Assembly (NCBI RefSeq): GCF_014164505.1
Contig: NZ_JACJFI010000013.1
Coordinates: 1 to 35,497 of the forward strand
From: Shewanella sp. SG41-4
GTDB lineage: Bacteria > Pseudomonadota > Gammaproteobacteria > Enterobacterales > Shewanellaceae
DNA length: 35,497 nucleotides
Direction: 5' to 3'
In this document: positions 31,072-35,497 of the stretch, one piece after another
Layout of the letters: every line of letters starts with the position of its first letter
How positions within the stretch are numbered: the first letter of the stretch is position 1
Program-made: the position numbers and the translations under genes
The notes under the pieces: model-generated
Databases searched by the model: none
Seen by the model: only the letters and a program-made list of their open reading frames with translations
What the model was told of the DNA's origin: nothing

Positions 31072-33258
31072 TTACATGCTGGCTTTTACTTTACGCGCTT
31101 GATGTAGTTTTTTGTAGCTTTCGATCAAACGTAAATGCGGTTCAATGCCTTCAAGGTTCATACTGGTTTTGCTCAGGCCATAAAAACGGACTGTGCCATT
31201 AACCGAACCGACGACATTTTCCATCACTTCTTTACCAAACATGCGGTTGAAGTTAGCCATAAAGTGTTCAAGTTCTAAGTCTTCATCTAAGGTTACTTCA
31301 AGCACTGCACTCACTGCTTGGTAAAACAAGCCACGCTGTACAGTATTGTCGTTAAACTGTAAGAACTCACCTACCAATTCAATAGCGTCTTCGTGCGAGC
31401 CCAATGCAAGATAAATCAAAATCTTCAATTCGATAATGGTTAACTGGCCCCAAACCGTATTTTCATCGAACACAATACCAATTACGGTACGAATATCGGT
31501 ATGGTTATCTAGCTGACTTTCTTCTAGACGATTAACTAACTTACCTAACGCTTTAGTGCTTAATGAATGCAGATTTAAGATATCTTCACGGTAGTTTAAA
31601 GACTTATTGGTGTTGTCCCAAATCAAGTCATCTACTGGATATACTTCTGAATATTCCGGGACTAAAATACGACACGCAGATGCGCCTAAATCTGTAAACT
31701 CGGCAATATACACTTCTTTGCCCATGGCCTCTAAAATACCGAATAAACCGCTGGCTTCTTCTTCACTAGTACCAGTAAAGTCCCATTCACTAAATTCGTA
31801 ATCAAACTTACTACTAAAGAAACGCCAAGAAATAACCCCTGTTGAATCAATAAAGTGTTCAACAAAGTTTTCTGGCTCTGTCACTGCCATGCTGTTAAAC
31901 GTTGGCTTTGGCACATCATTTAAGCCTTCAAAGCTGCGACCTTGTAATAACTCGGTTAAGCTGCGCTCTAATGCCACTTCAAAGCTAGGGTGTGCACCAA
32001 ATGAGGCAAATACACCGCCAGTACGTGGGTTCATCAACGTCACGCACATTACCGGGAATTGGCCGCCTAAAGAAGCATCTTTCACTACAATAGGGAAGCC
32101 TTGCTCTTCAAGCCCTTTAATACCCGCTAAAATACTTGGGTATTTCTCAAGCACTGCCATTGGCACATCGGGTAGTACAATTTCTTGTTCAATGATTTGG
32201 CGTTTTACTGCGCGTTCAAAAATCTCAGATAAGCACTGAACATGGGCTTCTTGCAAGTTATTACCTGCACTCATGCCATTACTTAAAAATAGATTCTCGA
32301 TTAAGTTAGACGGGAAATAAACCGTTTCCCCATCTGACTGACGCGTGTATGGAATAGCACAAATACCACGATCTTTATTGCCTGAGTTAGTATCAATTAA
32401 ATGCGAACCACATAACTCTTCATCGGGGTTATAAATATCTAGGCAGTACTCATCCAAGATGCCTACTGGCAGTGCATCATCGTCTTCTAGTGCAAACCAT
32501 TTTTCATTTGGGTAATGCACAAAATCGCTATTGGCGATTTCAGTACCAAAAAATTGATCGTTATAGAAAAAGTTATTATTAAGACGCTCTATAAACTCGC
32601 CTAAAGCAGAACATAACGCGCTCTCTTTAGTGGCACCTTTACCGTTGGTGAAACACATAGGTGATGCTGCATCACGAATATGCAAAGACCACACGTTTGG
32701 CACAATATTACGCCATGAAGAAATTTCGATCTTCATGCCAAGGTCGGCTAACAAGCCAGTCATGTTTTTAATAGTTTGCTCAAGCGGTAAGTCTTTACCT
32801 AAGATAAAAGTACTCGCATCAGCTTCAGCTTGACCCATCAACATCGCATTGGCGTCAGCATCTAAGTTTTCAACCGTTTCGATTTTAAATTCAGGTCCAG
32901 TTTGCACTACTTTTTTAACAGTACAGCGATCAACTGAACGTAAAATACCTTGGCGATCTTTATCCGAGATATCATCCGGTAACTCAACCTGAATTTGGAA
33001 TATTTGGTTATAGCGATCTTCCGGGTCGACAATATTATTTTGCGACAATTTGATATTTTCAGTCGAAATATCACGGGCTTTACAATACACCTTGATGAAG
33101 TAAGCGGCACAAAGCGCTGAAGATGCTAAGAAATAATCAAAAGGACTAGGAGCTGAACCATCACCTTTGTAACGGATCGGCTGATCGGCGGTGACGGTAA
33201 AGTCGTCAAACTTAGCTTCGAGTCTCAAATTATCGAGAAAATTTACTTTGATTTCCAT
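31072..33258 (-). CDS. ycaO: OsmC-YcaO fusion protein
   Basis: A 728-residue fusion. Residues 1-135 form an OsmC-like domain (SPFDYFLASSALCAAYFIKV and VDRCTVKKVV, each with one Cys near the expected OsmC positions). Residues from about 195 to 560 form a YcaO domain with its ATP/Mg signatures: KGATKESALCSALGEFIERL, GNNLQEAHVQCLSEIFERAV and SFGAHPSFEVALERSLTELLQG. The last 150 residues are helical (TPR-like), as in E. coli YcaO, and lack the Pro-rich C-terminus of azoline-forming YcaO enzymes. YcaO proteins activate amide bonds with ATP; the E. coli protein is linked to RimO-dependent methylthiolation of ribosomal protein S12. No precursor peptide gene is nearby, so a housekeeping role is likelier than peptide biosynthesis. 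The OsmC part may bind or relay a thiol. Confidence 0.88.
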   Translation of the reverse strand: MEIKVNFLDNLRLEAKFDDFTVTADQPIRYKGDGSAPSPFDYFLASSALCAAYFIKVYCKARDISTENIKLSQNNIVDPEDRYNQIFQIQVELPDDISDKDRQGILRSVDRCTVKKVVQTGPEFKIETVENLDADANAMLMGQAEADASTFILGKDLPLEQTIKNMTGLLADLGMKIEISSWRNIVPNVWSLHIRDAASPMCFTNGKGATKESALCSALGEFIERLNNNFFYNDQFFGTEIANSDFVHYPNEKWFALEDDDALPVGILDEYCLDIYNPDEELCGSHLIDTNSGNKDRGICAIPYTRQSDGETVYFPSNLIENLFLSNGMSAGNNLQEAHVQCLSEIFERAVKRQIIEQEIVLPDVPMAVLEKYPSILAGIKGLEEQGFPIVVKDASLGGQFPVMCVTLMNPRTGGVFASFGAHPSFEVALERSLTELLQGRSFEGLNDVPKPTFNSMAVTEPENFVEHFIDSTGVISWRFFSSKFDYEFSEWDFTGTSEEEASGLFGILEAMGKEVYIAEFTDLGASACRILVPEYSEVYPVDDLIWDNTNKSLNYREDILNLHSLSTKALGKLVNRLEESQLDNHTDIRTVIGIVFDENTVWGQLTIIELKILIYLALGSHEDAIELVGEFLQFNDNTVQRGLFYQAVSAVLEVTLDEDLELEHFMANFNRMFGKEVMENVVGSVNGTVRFYGLSKTSMNLEGIEPHLRLIESYKKLHQARKVKASM

Positions 33259-33554
33259 TGAATATATCCACAGTCTTGCGCAACCAAACGGCCAGCTTGT
33301 CTAAATTAGGGTGAATTATCGGTGTTTTTGACCCAATAGTCTTGGGTTAATTGCCAAAATGTTCGTAATAAGCTTATTTGTAACGATCGATGCTGCAATC
33401 GAATTTAAAAGGGAGTTTGGTTATACGGGATTAAAACAGAGAATAGAGGCTACATAGAAAGTGTTAATTTGAAAGTAATGCTGATGCTTATATGATTTAT
33501 ACGCAGGAAAACGGGGGACCCGAAACAGACCCCTGCTTGATATTTGACTTGTAT

Positions 33555-34469
33555 TTATGACTCTTCAGGAAGTCCTACATGCATATGGCCTGATTTGTAA
33601 TCTATGGTCAACACAAAATGCTTGAGGATATCGTAACCTACAAGACATTTAATATTTTTACCTTTAATTCGCGACAAACCGCTTCTATCTTGGCCTGTAA
33701 TTGATTCATTTTGACCTTCTGCCGGAACGCTAGCTTGGACATTTTCAATGGTAAAAGGCCCAAACTTGACCTCAGGCAGGCGGAAATTATCGATTGTAGC
33801 AACATTATTCACTCCAAATCCTGTGCCTGATTGAGCACCATATTGACTAAGCCAATTTGAATCGGTAGCCAAGGTGCGTTTTAAAAATAAACCACCATTA
33901 TTACCAGTATCTAGGATCAGCCAAGCGTTCTTTTCACCATTTAGTTCGACTTTCACAATCGGTTGACCTGTACCGCGATCCATCTGCATTTCGATATTTT
34001 CAAGCTTGGCCAAATCAAGTGAATCTCGCTCAAATAATCTTAAACGGTTATTAGGATAATCTATCTGAAAAATAAACTTTTCTAACAATCCTGCACCCAG
34101 TAATAGCTGTACCTCGTGATGCCCTAAACGTAAACCGACCAACTCATCTAACTCAATATCAGCACCGAATAAGTTTGCCTGCACATTATTGTAAAGCTGT
34201 TGAATTTCGGTGCCATAAACACCTTTAACATTGATCTTACTACCCTTTGAAAACTCAAAGCCGTTTTTATTAATAAAGCTAATATTAATCGCATTAAGTT
34301 GTGAGCCACTGTCTAAAATAGCACGCCCCTCAATACCTTTGATGGTCACTGGTAGATTAATATGGCCATTAATGACTTCAAAGTTAACCCAATTAGTCAC
34401 TGCGAAAGAATGGAATGAAAACAGAACTGCAGAAACGAGAGTCAGCAGTCTAAGTATTGTTGTAGGCAT
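33555..34469 (-). CDS. Secreted aspartic protease-like protein with two retropepsin-type domains
   Basis: A 304-residue protein with a signal peptide (LLTLVSAVLFSFHSFA, cleavage near 23). Two successive retropepsin-like units follow. The first has AILDSGSQ (D53-S54-G55) and ends with LLLGAGLLEKFIFQIDY. The second has LILDTGNNG (D187-T188-G189) and ends with KCLVGYDILKHFVLTIDY. Both carry the catalytic Asp triad, so a single chain could form the two-lobed active site of pepsins, which in retropepsins needs a homodimer. It is shorter than the pepsin-like shewasins (about 450). It probably acts in the periplasm; the substrate is unknown. It is a single gene flanked by AT-rich gaps, without accessory genes. 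Confidence 0.85.
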   Translation of the reverse strand: MPTTILRLLTLVSAVLFSFHSFAVTNWVNFEVINGHINLPVTIKGIEGRAILDSGSQLNAINISFINKNGFEFSKGSKINVKGVYGTEIQQLYNNVQANLFGADIELDELVGLRLGHHEVQLLLGAGLLEKFIFQIDYPNNRLRLFERDSLDLAKLENIEMQMDRGTGQPIVKVELNGEKNAWLILDTGNNGGLFLKRTLATDSNWLSQYGAQSGTGFGVNNVATIDNFRLPEVKFGPFTIENVQASVPAEGQNESITGQDRSGLSRIKGKNIKCLVGYDILKHFVLTIDYKSGHMHVGLPEES

Positions 34470-34645
34470 CTATTGTCCTTAATATTGCATGCAATAAAAA
34501 ACAACAATCTATTAACAAAGCTATTTAATGTCAACCTTTCGTGGGTTTAGCTCGATAACGAATATATTTTAGGTCATTCCGATGGATAGATAACGTAATT
34601 ATACTAAGCGGCATATAAGGTTAAAATGAACAAAGCAGAACAATA

Positions 34646-34661
34646 AGGGGCTTGAGCCCCT
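34646..34661 (-). terminator. Hairpin downstream of the right-edge gene
   Basis: AGGGGC (34646-34651) pairs with GCCCCT (34656-34661) around TTGA. On the minus strand a T-rich stretch (TTATTGTTCT) follows, so it is a plausible terminator about 63 bases after the stop at 34725. Confidence 0.6.
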
Positions 34662-34724
34662 CATTAATCTAACACTAACGCATGTGCATATATGCAAAAG
34701 CAGATTCAGCGTTAACCGACGCTA

Positions 34725-35497
34725 CTAGCGAATCGTTACGTTTCGTCCAAAGTATTCTTCAGACTCATACTTAGCGATTACTTTTTCAAGTGTTTCGCCG
34801 TGATTATCCATAACCAATTTATGTGAAATAGCACTAAGTGAAATCAAAATATCTTTACACTCAATTCTGGCTTTCATCACCGAGCCTGAAGCCGTTCTTA
34901 ACACTTGAGAAATTAACTCATGATTTTTGCCAATTAAGGCTAAAATAAAATGAACCATCACTTCAGAACAAAGCTCTTTATCTTCAATTTTACTTGGTCT
35001 AACGACCTTTTCTAAATAATCTTCTTCTCTTCCTGAAGGAACAAAACGCTGTACCCAATAGAAATAATCTTCATCATAAATGATTGATTGTATTGGTTTC
35101 ATAAAGGTTTCGTCTGTCGATATTTTTTGAAAAAGCTCTTTTTTGACTTCATCAGATACGTCTATCAGCTCATCACCAAATTCTTTATTGAGCAATGAAA
35201 TGACCGCTTCCAATTCTTTTAACAGAGATACATTTCCTGATGTCACTTGGTTATAAGCATCACCGACTTCGTCGATGTTTTGTTGGAATACACCAATATA
35301 CTTATCACCTTCTTCAATGGCATCAAGTAAAGGTATCAAGCTATAACGTCTAACCTGTATCAACTCATAAAACTGACCTAATTCTTCACGAATCGCTTGG
35401 AGACGATCAATCGCTTTAATAAGAAATTTATCATCTCTTTTTATCGCTAGGTTCAATCGTGAAAAATCGAGTTGATCGTTTATTTTACGTACTCGGT
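34725..35497 (-). CDS. Unknown helical protein (partial, 5' end outside window)
   Basis: The frame is open to the right edge; at least 257 residues are visible. The only start-like codon near the edge (TTG at 35456) has coding sequence upstream of it (RVRKINDQLDFSRL), so the true start lies outside. I do not recognise the family. It is soluble and nearly all helical, rich in Glu/Lys/Ile, with probable coiled-coil stretches (LQAIREELGQFYELIQVRRY and VSLLKELEAVISLLNKEFGD). A short tryptophan/tyrosine-rich region (YDEDYFYWVQRFVPSGREED) lies in the middle. No signal peptide or membrane segment is visible in this part. A hairpin follows the stop. Confidence 0.7.
   Translation of the reverse strand, partial: RVRKINDQLDFSRLNLAIKRDDKFLIKAIDRLQAIREELGQFYELIQVRRYSLIPLLDAIEEGDKYIGVFQQNIDEVGDAYNQVTSGNVSLLKELEAVISLLNKEFGDELIDVSDEVKKELFQKISTDETFMKPIQSIIYDEDYFYWVQRFVPSGREEDYLEKVVRPSKIEDKELCSEVMVHFILALIGKNHELISQVLRTASGSVMKARIECKDILISLSAISHKLVMDNHGETLEKVIAKYESEEYFGRNVTIR

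Noticed and set aside
31889-32239. 116-codon plus-strand frame inside the OsmC-YcaO gene
   Set aside because: Antisense to the conserved YcaO domain; no family motifs.

Overview
The window looks like chromosomal DNA from a marine gammaproteobacterium, most probably Shewanella. The AT-rich base use, the OsmC-YcaO fusion, the fdhD plus YdeP-type oxidoreductase pair, the PutP/ProB/ProA cluster and the c-di-GMP signalling genes all fit. The genus is inferred from protein character and gene content, not from a marker gene. I see no tRNA, rRNA, CRISPR array, insertion sequence or prophage. Both ends cut through genes: a REC-GGDEF-EAL regulator on the left and an unrecognised helical protein on the right.

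Layout. 1-1728 (minus): a single-domain response regulator overlaps and precedes a REC-GGDEF-EAL protein. 2060-3760 (minus): a TetR regulator and acrylyl-CoA reductase AcuI, each with the same 15-bp inverted repeat just before its start codon. 4474-9552 (plus): a proline block, with a promoter, a 5' hairpin, a small membrane protein, PutP, ProB, ProA, a terminator and ProC. 9644-12041: a Nudix hydrolase, a possible 38-residue gene in front of a strong terminator, and a membrane diguanylate cyclase with an insertion in its GGDEF domain. 12075-13935 (minus): a DAACS transporter and a VOC protein. 14467-16943 (minus): a compact four-gene operon of a stand-alone J-domain protein and three proteins I do not recognise, two of them strongly acidic. 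This is the best candidate for an undescribed system.

17268-21455: a LysR regulator divergent from fdhD and a YdeP-type molybdopterin oxidoreductase. 21505-22875 (minus): a FrnE-like DsbA-family protein and an AhpD-like protein, the latter behind two tandem TetR-type operators. 23405-24490 (plus): a PepSY-family membrane protein behind a Fur-box-like site. 24569-25738 (minus): an SCP2-type thiolase. 26154-27356 (plus): an ammonium transporter behind a sigma-54 promoter with three NtrC-like sites. 27432-31052: a small unknown protein, a periplasmic unknown and a CotH-kinase-like lipoprotein. 31072-33258 (minus): an OsmC-YcaO fusion. 33555-34469 (minus): a secreted aspartic protease with two DS/TG motifs in one chain. 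34725 to the right edge (minus): an unrecognised protein.

The genes form small independent units, most with a readable switch: TetR-type for acuI and the AhpD-like gene, LysR-type for fdhD, Fur for the PepSY gene and NtrC/sigma-54 for amt. Functional calls rest on protein motifs read by eye. Operator, promoter and terminator calls rest on base patterns and spacing. No database search was possible.
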